The translations under genes were made by a program, and so were the position numbers. From Candidatus Elulimicrobium sp. (GTDB lineage Bacteria; Patescibacteriota; Minisyncoccia; Phycocordibacterales; UBA918): 47,130 bases of DNA. Under the pieces are notes generated by a model. The model did no database searches, was not told where the DNA came from, and saw only the letters and a program-made list of their open reading frames with translations. Shown one piece after another: positions 19,495-28,320 of this stretch (within the stretch, counting starts at the first letter, position 1; each line of letters begins with the position of its first letter). The stretch spans positions 1 through 47,130 of the forward strand of contig DZBU01000007.1 in assembly GCA_022730015.1 (NCBI GenBank), written 5' to 3'.

Positions 19495-20196
19495 ATGAAA
19501 ACAGTCACAATCTTTACCGATGGAGCAGCTAAAGGAAATCCTGGGCCAGGCGGCTACGGGGCAGTCTTATCTTTTGGAGATCGCGTCCTAGAGATCGGGG
19601 AAGGTAAAGTGCTAACCACCAACAACGAAATGGAGCTGCGAGCGGTGGTAGAAGCGCTAAAGCAAGTGCCGGCTGAGATAAAAAAAGTGTCGATATACAC
19701 TGACTCGAAGTATGTTGTACAAGGTGCTACCAGTTGGATCTTTGGCTGGATGAAAAATGGCTGGCAGACAAAAGTCGGGGGCGATGTATTGCATAGGGAA
19801 GTTTGGCAGGAACTCGCAGCGCTGCTCAAAAAAGTTCAGGTTGATTGGCACAAAGTGCCGGGCCACGTGGGAATCATTGGTAATGAGCGGGCTGATTCGA
19901 TTGCGTCCGATCTTGGTGAAGGGAAGTCGGTGAATTTCTATGATGGACTGCGGACGTCATATGGTTATGAAATTGAAAATGTCTCCTATGACGAAGAGAA
20001 AGCGGCACAGCGTAGCGACGCCCGTAAGCGACAGTCTATCAAAGCGTATTCTTACGTGAGTAAGGTGGATGGTGTCACTGAAACGCATCAGACCTGGAAA
20101 GAGTGCGAGGAGAGGGTTAAGGGAAAGAGTGGTGTTCGATTTAAAAAGGCCATTTCTGCAGAGGAAGAAAAGACGATCATCGCGGACTTTTCATAA
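19495..20196 (+). CDS. rnhA: ribonuclease HI with C-terminal viroplasmin-like domain
   Basis: FTDGAAKGNPGPGGYGAV, NNEMELRAV, YTDSKYVVQG, GNERADSIA; C-terminus AYSYVSKVDGVTETHQTWKECEERVKGKSGVRFKKAIS resembles a caulimovirus-VI/RNase H1 hybrid-binding domain. Confidence 0.93.
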   Translation: MKTVTIFTDGAAKGNPGPGGYGAVLSFGDRVLEIGEGKVLTTNNEMELRAVVEALKQVPAEIKKVSIYTDSKYVVQGATSWIFGWMKNGWQTKVGGDVLHREVWQELAALLKKVQVDWHKVPGHVGIIGNERADSIASDLGEGKSVNFYDGLRTSYGYEIENVSYDEEKAAQRSDARKRQSIKAYSYVSKVDGVTETHQTWKECEERVKGKSGVRFKKAISAEEEKTIIADFS

Positions 20197-20260
20197 TGTT
20201 CAGCGTGTCGAGTATGGCACGAGCTGGCGCTTGGTGTGCCTTTTGTGGTAGGTTGGCAAC

Positions 20261-20677
20261 ATGGATACAATAGTGATCTATGCTCATGGTGAGTCTCGGG
20301 GTAACCCAGGGCCGGCAGCCGTTGGAGTACAGATATGTGATGAGGTAGGGACTGTCAGACGAGAGATCTCAGAGCAGCTTGGTAATGCGACCAACGAGTA
20401 CGCGGAATATTTTGCGGTAATACGGTCACTGCAGCTCGTTCAAGAACTTTTTCCTGGCAAGACCAAGCAGCTGAAGTTCAAACTCCATCTGTCTGGGGAG
20501 GTAACTAAGAAACAATTGAATCGCGAAATACCAATCACGCACCCCGGTCTAGTGCCTCTGTTCATTGAGGTTCACAACCTGCGTGTGGTAAGTTTCCCAC
20601 ATCTTACCTTCGCTCATGTGCGCCCAGAGCTCAACAAAGAAGCCGATCGACTGGTGAATGGGGCGCTTGACGCTTAG
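20261..20677 (+). CDS. RNase H-fold protein with degenerate active site
   Basis: YAHGESRGNPGPAAVG, ATNEYAEYFAV, LNKEADRLV parallel RNase HI motifs. Confidence 0.8.
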   Translation: MDTIVIYAHGESRGNPGPAAVGVQICDEVGTVRREISEQLGNATNEYAEYFAVIRSLQLVQELFPGKTKQLKFKLHLSGEVTKKQLNREIPITHPGLVPLFIEVHNLRVVSFPHLTFAHVRPELNKEADRLVNGALDA

Positions 20678-20754
20678 GTCACTTCACTGTAACGTTCATA
20701 TTTAGGTGCACATGATTACGTGTGTTGTGTTCCATAAAAGTTGGAGGAGTAAGT

Positions 20755-21015
20755 ATGAGCAAATCTGGCATAAGAGAGTCAAATTCCCTGCTTGCAGCAG
20801 CGCAGGAAGCGATCGTTTCAATTGGCAGCGGTTCCTCAAATATCCCCGCTGATGGGTTGTTGGAGCTTCATCAAGAACTCAATGAATGCATTGACGATCT
20901 GCATAAAAACGCCCGACACTGTTGTCCCCAATTAATGAAGAAGCTCAAGTGGTATCGATTATTGTTTAAGCGAAAGCTTGAAGAGCAAAAAAATATTTCA
21001 TCGGTCTTTGCGTAA
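20755..21015 (+). CDS. hypothetical protein (86 aa)
   Basis: TTGGAGGAGTAAGTATG ribosome-binding site; terminator downstream at 21029-21054. Confidence 0.75.
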   Translation: MSKSGIRESNSLLAAAQEAIVSIGSGSSNIPADGLLELHQELNECIDDLHKNARHCCPQLMKKLKWYRLLFKRKLEEQKNISSVFA

Positions 21016-21028
21016 GTGGCAAGATCAA

Positions 21029-21054
21029 AACCGCGACAATGTCGCGGTTTTTTT
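21029..21054 (+). terminator. intrinsic terminator
   Basis: aaaccgcgacaatgtcgcggttttttt. Confidence 0.85.
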
Positions 21055-21081
21055 ATTGTGAACTTTGCTACACTTATCTGT

Positions 21082-22653
21082 ATGCAGTCAAAGCTTTTTT
21101 ACGGTGCTCTCAGCGCCCTGGTGTTTGGAATTGGGATACAGAGTGTCTGGCCTTTGTCTTTATTAACAACCATATGGATCCTATTTTTAGGGATGCTACT
21201 AGCACTCTTGTGGCGGCGATACGAGACCCAGATATTTTTATTAGTTAGTGTTTGTTTGATGGCTTGTTCCCTGGGACTGCTTCGTATGGAAGTTGCTGCT
21301 AGTCAATTTGGGAATTCTACACTTGAGAATTCTTTGAATGAACGAGTATTACTTACTGGTGTAGTGGTGTCAGAACCTGATCAGCGAGAAAAAACAAAGC
21401 AGTTTTACGTAGAAGTTGGAGAGGATAAACTTTTAGTGAGCACTGATCGACTGACTGATCTTTCGTACGGTGATCAGGTAATGGTGAATGGTGTACTAAA
21501 GAAACCAGAGTCGTTTACGACCGATTTAGGAAGAGCGTTTGATTATCCTGGATATCTAAAAGCACGCGGAGTCGAATACCAGATCTCGTTTGCAGAGGTG
21601 GAGGTGACCGGCTCAGGAATGGGGAATCGAGTCATGAGCATTCTCCTGATAACTAAAGTTCGATTTATAGAGTCGCTCGAGCAGGTGATTCCCGAGCCAG
21701 CTGTCAGTCTGGGAAAGGGTCTCTTGCTTGGGGTCAAGTCTGCCCTTGGGGCTGACATTGAAGATGATTTTCGAAGAGCGGGCATTATTCATATTGTGGT
21801 CCTTTCAGGGTACAACGTTATGTTAGTAGTGGCGTTCATTCTCTTCTGTTTCTCCTATGTGATGTCATTACGATGGCGCTTGCTTTCGGGAATTGTCGCG
21901 ATCGCGGCCTTCGCGCTTCTGGTTGGTCTTTCAGCAACAGTAGTCCGAGCAAGCATAATGGCATCGTTACTATTGCTCGCGCAACTAATCGGTAGGCAGT
22001 ACCACGTGTTGCGCGGGCTTTGTTTTGCTGGAGTGATGATGCTCATCAGTAACCCGTATCTACTCCTGTATGATGTTGGATTCCAGTTCTCCTTTATGGC
22101 AACGCTTGGCCTGGTGCTATTTATACCGCAATTTGAGTCGATAATGGTGGAACGAGGAAAGGCTCTCGGTTGGCGAGCGTTCATGTTGGCTACGATTGCG
22201 ACACAAATAGCAGTATTACCACTTTTGATGTACCACATTGGAGAAGTATCGCTGATTGCACTGCTCGTTAATTTACTCATCTTACCGATCGTGCCTATTG
22301 CCATGCTGCTTACTTTTCTCACGGGTATGGCTGGCTTTGTATCAGTCACATTAGCGAATGTTATTGGATATGTAGCTACATTGACACTGAAGTATATTTT
22401 GGTAATTGCCGATCAATTTGCCGCATTACCGTTTGCAGTTATTGGTATTTCATCCTTCCCCGCTTGGGGTGTATTTGTACTTTATGGAGCAATGATTTTA
22501 ATTTGGTTTTTGGTAAAAAGTAAAAAACTCAAGGAAACGAACGTGCTGAGTGGTTGGGTGAACGAGTCAGAGCAGAAGATAGCTGCGCAAACAAGGACCG
22601 AAGAAGTAGATGATGATCGTGAGAAGGGTAGTGTGCCAGTCTTCTTTCGTTAA
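21082..22653 (+). CDS. comEC: ComEC/Rec2 family competence protein, membrane channel part
   Basis: DUF4131-like OB region and GIIHIVVLSGYNVMLV...multi-TM core; lacks the metallo-beta-lactamase domain. Confidence 0.92.
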   Translation: MQSKLFYGALSALVFGIGIQSVWPLSLLTTIWILFLGMLLALLWRRYETQIFLLVSVCLMACSLGLLRMEVAASQFGNSTLENSLNERVLLTGVVVSEPDQREKTKQFYVEVGEDKLLVSTDRLTDLSYGDQVMVNGVLKKPESFTTDLGRAFDYPGYLKARGVEYQISFAEVEVTGSGMGNRVMSILLITKVRFIESLEQVIPEPAVSLGKGLLLGVKSALGADIEDDFRRAGIIHIVVLSGYNVMLVVAFILFCFSYVMSLRWRLLSGIVAIAAFALLVGLSATVVRASIMASLLLLAQLIGRQYHVLRGLCFAGVMMLISNPYLLLYDVGFQFSFMATLGLVLFIPQFESIMVERGKALGWRAFMLATIATQIAVLPLLMYHIGEVSLIALLVNLLILPIVPIAMLLTFLTGMAGFVSVTLANVIGYVATLTLKYILVIADQFAALPFAVIGISSFPAWGVFVLYGAMILIWFLVKSKKLKETNVLSGWVNESEQKIAAQTRTEEVDDDREKGSVPVFFR

Positions 22654-22655
22654 AG

Positions 22656-22692
22656 AAAAGCGGGCGTGGCCGAAGGCCACGCCCGCTTTTCT
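22656..22692. terminator. bidirectional intrinsic terminator
   Basis: aaaagcgggcgtggccgaaggccacgcccgctttt. Confidence 0.85.
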
Positions 22693-22698
22693 GCCTCA

Positions 22699-23277
22699 TC
22701 ACACTAGTCGATCTGACACTACTTCCCAATTAAGATTTTTGAAAAAGGCAGCGACGTATTTTCCTTTATCAGCTGAAAGATAGTCTCGCAGATACGAGTG
22801 TTCCCACATATCGAGTGCAAGTACAATATCAAGATCAGCGAGTTGGCCAATGTGTTGTTCATCAACCCAGGTTTGCACGAGCTGGTCAGTGTGTGGGTCG
22901 TGGTACAGCATTGCCCAACCAACGCCGCGAGTCATGGCAATCTCTTGAAAACGATGCTGCCACGTTTCAACACTCCCCCACTGCGCTTCGAGCTTATGTT
23001 TGAGTGTCCCCTCAGGAATCGTTGTGGGACCACCTTCAAATTGGGAGAAATAGTACTCGTGGTTGCGCATCCCACCAAACTCAAAACCTAAGCGACGTTG
23101 CATCTCAGTGATAGCAAAGGCGTTGTTCTCTGGATCATTGCCATATGCAACGATCTTATCGTTGATCACGTTTACATGCTTTACATACCCCCGATAGAGC
23201 GCGAGGTGATTCTCGATCGTGTCAGCAGAAATACCCTCAAGAACAGGAATAATAAAAGTCAGTGGTTCGTATTTCAT
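22699..23277 (-). CDS. sod: superoxide dismutase (Fe/Mn family)
   Basis: LALYRGYVKHVN, GGMRNHEYYFSQFEGG, LALDMWEHSYLRDY; start at MKYEPLTF. Confidence 0.9.
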   Translation of the reverse strand: MKYEPLTFIIPVLEGISADTIENHLALYRGYVKHVNVINDKIVAYGNDPENNAFAITEMQRRLGFEFGGMRNHEYYFSQFEGGPTTIPEGTLKHKLEAQWGSVETWQHRFQEIAMTRGVGWAMLYHDPHTDQLVQTWVDEQHIGQLADLDIVLALDMWEHSYLRDYLSADKGKYVAAFFKNLNWEVVSDRLV

Positions 23278-23331
23278 AATCGTGGAGATTAGTGAATAAG
23301 ATAATGTTCGTACGCATTGTATCATGGTGGT

Positions 23332-24231
23332 ATGTCACGAGTAGTCACGATACGTGGAGCAGTGTTGTCGATGCTTATCCTGGTAGCGCTGGTGGTGTGG
23401 TGGCCGGCCGTAGCGCGCCCCTTTGACAAAGTCATTGGAAGTACCCTTGGGGTGGCCGGCCCCGCCAATCGATACCTCACAGTTCGGTTTTTAGATGTTG
23501 GTCAGGGTGATGCGATTCATGTGAAGACACCTGATGGATATGAAATGCTCATTGATGGTGGGCCGTCAGCGGTGGTGCTTCGTGAGTTAGCGCGAGAGCG
23601 CTCATTTTTTGATCATTCGATCGATGTGATGATTGCAACTCACCCCGATACTGATCATGTGTCAGGCTTGGTCGATGTCCTCAAGCGCTATGCTGTCGGT
23701 ATGATAATTAAAACCGCTGCTGATCATGATGCACCAGCAGCGGTTGCCTTTGAAAAGGCCGCATCAGCTGAAGGAGTACAGATAGTGATTGCTGAAGCAG
23801 GTCAACAGATACAACTTGGTGCTTCAACGACGATTCGTGTTTTTTCGCCTCATGGCAATACGAGCGACTGGGAAAATAATGTTGCATCAGTGGTGGTACA
23901 GATCATTTATGGTGAGATGGAATTCATGTTGACCGGTGATGCGCCGAGTGGAATTGAAGAATATCTTGCTGCCATGTACGGTGAGCGATTAAAGAGTGAC
24001 GTATTAAAGCTTGGACATCATGGTTCGAAAACCTCCTCGAGTGAAGAATTTTTAGGGGTAGTACAACCACAGTATGCGGTGGTGTCAGCGGGGAGAGACA
24101 ATCGGTACGGGCACCCGCACAGAGAGGTGGTCGAGCGCGCCGGCGCAGCCGGCGCGCGTATTATAAGCACAGCCGAACTAGGAACGATCATGTTTCAGAC
24201 TGATGGCGAGCGTTTATGGACGGTTGAATAA
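23332..24231 (+). CDS. ComEC C-terminal-type metallo-beta-lactamase fold protein
   Basis: RFLDVGQGDAIHVKTPDG, ATHPDTDHVSG, LTGDAPSGIEEYL, LKLGHHGSKTSSSEEFL, SAGRDNRYGHPH. Confidence 0.9.
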   Translation: MSRVVTIRGAVLSMLILVALVVWWPAVARPFDKVIGSTLGVAGPANRYLTVRFLDVGQGDAIHVKTPDGYEMLIDGGPSAVVLRELARERSFFDHSIDVMIATHPDTDHVSGLVDVLKRYAVGMIIKTAADHDAPAAVAFEKAASAEGVQIVIAEAGQQIQLGASTTIRVFSPHGNTSDWENNVASVVVQIIYGEMEFMLTGDAPSGIEEYLAAMYGERLKSDVLKLGHHGSKTSSSEEFLGVVQPQYAVVSAGRDNRYGHPHREVVERAGAAGARIISTAELGTIMFQTDGERLWTVE

Positions 24232-24232
24232 A

Positions 24233-24264
24233 AAAGCCGGCCCCTTTGGGGCCGGCTTTTTTAT
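24233..24264. terminator. bidirectional intrinsic terminator
   Basis: aaaagccggcccctttggggccggctttttt. Confidence 0.85.
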
Positions 24265-24269
24265 TCAAC

Positions 24270-24512
24270 CTAGATAAGCTTTGCTTTCTTGAGTGTCGCG
24301 TAAGCGCCATTTTTTGCGATGGTACGAAGTGCGGCGGTAGAAACCTTTACAGTGACAGTCTTGCCAAGTTCAGGAACAAAAATTCGCTTCTTTTGCAAGT
24401 TTGGTTGACGGGTTGTTTTTCCGCCAGGGTTAAATTGTGTCGCACGAGTGCGGTTGCTATAGCGGCCTCCGATTTGAGTCTTCTTGCCGGTGATGTCGCA
24501 TTGCTTTGCCAT
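24270..24512 (-). CDS. rpmB: 50S ribosomal protein L28
   Basis: MAKQCDITGKKTQIGGRYSNRTRATQFNPGGKTTRQPNLQKKRIFVPELGKTVTVKVSTAALRTI. Confidence 0.95.
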   Translation of the reverse strand: MAKQCDITGKKTQIGGRYSNRTRATQFNPGGKTTRQPNLQKKRIFVPELGKTVTVKVSTAALRTIAKNGAYATLKKAKLI

Positions 24513-24621
24513 ACAAGTATTTAATTAGTGGCGCCATACTACCATGTTTGCTTGATAATGCAACCATCAAGACCAGTAATTACTTTTACAATAGCAGCAA
24601 CTACGCTACTATTACGTGGTT

Positions 24622-25284
24622 ATGGATCCAATATCAAATATTTTCTTGGTTGTCATTCTGATCATTTCGTTCATGATCAGAAATATAGTGTACGGATATG
24701 TGGCTGATTGGCTTGGTGATCCAACCGCTCGTCTCTCGGGTCGCATCACGGCAAATCCCCTTAGTCACATTGATCCACTTGGTACAGTGATCATTCCAGG
24801 AATCCTTATTTTTACTGGCACAGGGATTGTCATTGGTTGGCCAAAACCAGTTCCGTACAACAAGTACAACTTTACGAACCAAAAATGGGGAGAGGTGCTG
24901 GTTGGTGTCTCTGGTTCATTAGCAAATCTGGCACTGGCTATCATTTTTGCTTTGATTATTCGATTTGCGCCAGGGATTGAGGAGTCGTTCGTTGATCTAT
25001 CGGTTGATGTTGTGCTGCTCAACCTTTTCTTGGCCTTTTTCAACCTCATTCCAATCCCACCACTTGATGGTTCAAAGATCCTTGCTAATATACTCCCGTT
25101 CAATCTGTCGTATAAGTATTCACAGTTCATTCAGTCAATGGAACGAAGCCCCTTCCTTTCGATGGTGATAATTCTACTCATCTTTATGTTCTTCATCGGT
25201 GGCCCTTTCTTCGTTGGAATGTTGTATCTTGGGTCATTTTTGACTGGTTTTGATCCAAATACTTTGCTAGGGCTCTATCGTTAG
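24622..25284 (+). CDS. site-2 protease (M50) homologue lacking HExxH
   Basis: YGYVADWLGDPTARLSGRITANPLSHIDPLGT and NLIPIPPLDGSKIL are S2P motifs; the HExxH position reads RNIVY. Confidence 0.85.
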   Translation: MDPISNIFLVVILIISFMIRNIVYGYVADWLGDPTARLSGRITANPLSHIDPLGTVIIPGILIFTGTGIVIGWPKPVPYNKYNFTNQKWGEVLVGVSGSLANLALAIIFALIIRFAPGIEESFVDLSVDVVLLNLFLAFFNLIPIPPLDGSKILANILPFNLSYKYSQFIQSMERSPFLSMVIILLIFMFFIGGPFFVGMLYLGSFLTGFDPNTLLGLYR

Positions 25285-25307
25285 TTTTGAAATAACGACA
25301 GCCTGGT

Positions 25308-25335
25308 TTGCAAAAAATCCTTAATGTAGTACATT
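25308..25335 (+). promoter_or_regulatory. putative rpsL promoter TTGCAA-16-TACATT
   Basis: TTGCAA 25308-25313, TACATT 25330-25335. Confidence 0.5.
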
Positions 25336-25349
25336 ACGTGGGCTAAATT

Positions 25350-25763
25350 ATGGCAACAATTCAACAATTAACCCGTAAGAAGCGAACCGACAAAGCACGA
25401 AAGAGTAAGCGTGCGGCTCTTGAGACTGGATTCAACAAGATCAAGAATCAGCCGAACAGCTACTTTTCGCCGTTCAAGCGCGGAGTATGTACTCGTGTGA
25501 CCACCAAGACCCCTCGTAAGCCGAACTCAGCGATCCGCAAGATTGCTCGTGTCCGCCTTTCAAACGGTCAGGAGATCACAGCGTACATCCCAGGTATCAA
25601 GCACTCACTGCAGGAACACTCAGTGGTATTGGTTCGCGGCGGTCGTGTGAAGGACATCGGTGTGAACTACACCATTGTGCGTGGTAAGTACGACGCCACT
25701 GGAGTAGCAGAACGCCGCATGGGTCGCTCACGTTACGGAGCAAAGAAGCCAAAGGCCAAGTAA
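25350..25763 (+). CDS. rpsL: 30S ribosomal protein S12
   Basis: [29 protein letters not shown]...[16 protein letters not shown]. Confidence 0.98.
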   Translation: MATIQQLTRKKRTDKARKSKRAALETGFNKIKNQPNSYFSPFKRGVCTRVTTKTPRKPNSAIRKIARVRLSNGQEITAYIPGIKHSLQEHSVVLVRGGRVKDIGVNYTIVRGKYDATGVAERRMGRSRYGAKKPKAK

Positions 25764-25833
25764 TAACTTGCTTTTGCAAAGAGGCTAGCGAGCCTCATAA
25801 AAATTAATAGTTTATATTCGCTACAGATTATAG

Positions 25834-25993
25834 GACGCGATGCAACCCAAAAGGTACGGCATCAAACTATGCGAAGAATGAAAAGGTGATATTGTCATAC
25901 TTTCTCATTCTTAGTTAAGAAGGTTACTAAGAATTAAAACAAGGACGTAAGTCTTCTTGGGAGGTGCGCTAGGAATGGTGCACACCCAAGAAG
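25834..25993 (+). promoter_or_regulatory. structured rpsL-rpsG intercistronic region
   Basis: Successive stems, e.g. GAATGAaaag...ctttCTCATTC, TTCTTAGT...ACTAAGAA, and CTTCTTGGG (25953-25961)/CCCAAGAAG (25985-25993). Confidence 0.5.
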
Positions 25994-26032
25994 TAACGAT
26001 TTATATAGTCGTACACTCCTTATAAATCAGTT

Positions 26033-26503
26033 ATGCGACGACCAATTAAAAAACGACCAACCGTATCACCAGATGTTGTGTACGGTCAGGTAGATGTTGA
26101 ACGACTCATCAACTACGTCATGCTTCGTGGCCAGAAAGAGACCGCGCGCAAGATCGTGTATGCAGCTTTTGATATCATCAAGGAAGGTAAGGAAGGAGGA
26201 GACCCGATCGAAGTCTACAACGCTGCTGTCCGCAACGCTGGTCCGCTTATGGAAGTACGTTCACGTCGCGTCGGTGGTGCAAACTACCAAGTGCCACGTG
26301 AGGTGCGTCCGGAGCGACGTCTTGCAATGGCACTTCGTTGGATCATCGCTGCTTCTCGCAAGCAGAAAGGTGTACCAATGCACAAGGCACTTGCAAAGGA
26401 ACTCATGCTTGCCGCTAAGGAGGAAGGAGATGCGGTAAAGAAGAAGGAGGATACGCACAAGATGGCTGAGGCCAACCGTGCATTCGCACACTTCGCTTGG
26501 TAA
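26033..26503 (+). CDS. rpsG: 30S ribosomal protein S7
   Basis: MRRPIKKRP...VERLINYVMLRGQKETARKIVYAAF...EVRSRRVGGANYQVPREVRPERR. Confidence 0.98.
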   Translation: MRRPIKKRPTVSPDVVYGQVDVERLINYVMLRGQKETARKIVYAAFDIIKEGKEGGDPIEVYNAAVRNAGPLMEVRSRRVGGANYQVPREVRPERRLAMALRWIIAASRKQKGVPMHKALAKELMLAAKEEGDAVKKKEDTHKMAEANRAFAHFAW

Positions 26504-26535
26504 GTAAAGCTTTCTTTCAGCACTCACTCGAAGAA

Positions 26536-26568
26536 GAAAACCAGATCATATGATCTGGTTTTCTTTTG
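26536..26568 (+). terminator. intrinsic terminator after rpsG
   Basis: gaaaaccagatcatatgatctggttttctttt. Confidence 0.8.
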
Positions 26569-26817
26569 CTCATTCGTTTGAAAGTAATTCCACAATTGAC
26601 GCCGCGCTTCGTTGCCACGCGAAAAATTTTCTTCACTGGGCACTAAGCCCCATTCAGAAAATTTTCCGCTCGCGCCTCGCACAGCATCTAATTCTGAAAT
26701 CACCTACAACAAAAAAAGACCCACAGGGTTCTTTTTTGTTTGCGTTATCATTTTTCTTTGTCTATACTGAAAAAAGCAAGAAGTATGTACATCAACGTAT
26801 TACGGGAGTAGACAGAC

Positions 26818-27117
26818 ATGGAAAAAGAGCAAGCATTTCCAATGGAAAGTAAAGGAGAATGCAATCTGTATCCTGGACACAGTCAGTGTCTAAAAAGAAT
26901 CAATAAGGGAAATTGTCCAGATAAGGAAAATCACGGGTGTAGTTCAAAACAACGAAAACACGCAACGGATTTTGACCTTCGAAGGATCCAGGAGGCTCAT
27001 TTCATGAGGGCTCTCGCCGAAGGAAAGCATCTGGAGCCATTTCCGGGTGAGCCAGACCACACAGGTGCCGTTAAAGAAATACTCGAGCGCAGCCCATCCT
27101 TCAAGCCCTATCCGTGA
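26818..27117 (+). CDS. small Cys-rich protein (99 aa) with CNxxPGHSxC-x8-CPx7C motif
   Basis: GGGAG upstream of ATG; ECNLYPGHSQCLKRINKGNCPDKENHGC; shares the motif with the ORF at 3990. Confidence 0.7.
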   Translation: MEKEQAFPMESKGECNLYPGHSQCLKRINKGNCPDKENHGCSSKQRKHATDFDLRRIQEAHFMRALAEGKHLEPFPGEPDHTGAVKEILERSPSFKPYP

Positions 27118-27280
27118 GGTCTGGGTTAGAAAGGTTCTTGATCGTGGAAACCACGTAAATTTAAAAGCCAAGCGTTAGCTTGGCTTTTTCCTTGGGACAT
27201 TAGCTACAAAGAAGGGACCTTCGTATACTCATTCGAAAAAGAAAACCACCCAGTAACTACTGGGTGGAAATTTTTGAACT

Positions 27281-27841
27281 TTATGGAGAGGTGACGGTGG
27301 AACAATAGTCAATTGCTTTTTCCAGTCGCCGTATGTCTTCCACGATTTTACTCAAAGTTCTTGAGGAGAGTATCGTTGTTAGTGGCTGATCTGCATCTAC
27401 CGACTCAAGATCTTGATGAAGACCTAACTCTTTCTCAACCAACATCTTTCTAAAATGCTTGAGAAGCATCTGCTGAGAAGTCTCATCTTGGATCCCATTT
27501 TTTAAAAAATGTTGATACTCATCAGGGCAGGTGTCGATGAGCCGGATGAAGCTACTAATGAGACGTTTCTCTACTTTATCGTCCTCATCATAGATACCTT
27601 CAAGCAAGCAGTTGAGGAGATCCTCCAGATGTGAGTATTTTGTATCGGTCTCACGCTGTCGTTTGGTGAGACTGTACAAGAAAATCATTTGTACAGCAAT
27701 TACGCCGGTAAGGAAGAGTGTCCAAGCAAAGGGAATGATCAGCTTATCGATGTGAGCCTTCCATAAAACGATACATGACGAGCCAAGGATTGCCAAAGAC
27801 AGGAAAAGAGAAGGGTAACTAACGGTTTTATTAAAGGACAT
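27281..27841 (-). CDS. hypothetical membrane protein (2 predicted TM)
   Basis: TTGGGAGAAAAACATG ribosome-binding site; hydrophobic segments SLFLSLAILGSSCIVLW and FAWTLFLTGVIAVQMIFLY. Confidence 0.75.
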   Translation of the reverse strand: MSFNKTVSYPSLFLSLAILGSSCIVLWKAHIDKLIIPFAWTLFLTGVIAVQMIFLYSLTKRQRETDTKYSHLEDLLNCLLEGIYDEDDKVEKRLISSFIRLIDTCPDEYQHFLKNGIQDETSQQMLLKHFRKMLVEKELGLHQDLESVDADQPLTTILSSRTLSKIVEDIRRLEKAIDYCSTVTSP

Positions 27842-28005
27842 GTTTTTCTCCCAAAAAGAGGTTTAAGAATGAATCTGCGACGATAATACAATTATTTATA
27901 AAGGTGTCAAACGCATATGAGCTAGTATGCACAGGCTGGGTTTTTACAAGTTTTTTTCTTATCGTGCGTGATACAATGAGAATTATCATCTTAAGGAAAG
28001 ACACT

Positions 28006-28287
28006 ATGGAAAGAATGCTACAACCACAAGAGGAATTTGAAACCTCATTTGATCGTGAAGCTATTGCTACTGAAGCAGCAGAAACTGCTCGAGTCATACT
28101 GTCTGAACGTATTGATGAATCACTCAGAGCTGAGGAACGTTTTGTTTCCATCATTGAACTTATGCAAGAATTGGCGGACGATAATGGCAATCGTTTTATT
28201 GTCGAAGCGCTTGCAGAGCGACTTTCTTATGAAAAGAAAGTACTCGAATTACAAACTTTTGAGGATAGGTATCCGCTGGCAGTCTAG
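28006..28287 (+). CDS. hypothetical protein (93 aa)
   Basis: TTAAGGAAAGACACTATG; helical, acidic. Confidence 0.65.
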   Translation: MERMLQPQEEFETSFDREAIATEAAETARVILSERIDESLRAEERFVSIIELMQELADDNGNRFIVEALAERLSYEKKVLELQTFEDRYPLAV

Positions 28288-28320
28288 GTAAGAAGATGAT
28301 GTTTCTGTTCTTTTGTTCTC

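Noticed and set aside
21082-24231. Split comEC as a sequencing frameshift or pseudogene
   Set aside because: The halves are separated by a complete SOD gene on the other strand and a terminator, so this is genuine gene separation.
25350-25763. 12-14 aa insertion in S12 near residue 27 as novel
   Set aside because: A similar insertion is known in Firmicutes S12 (ALNKGYNSFKK-type), so it is not a new feature.
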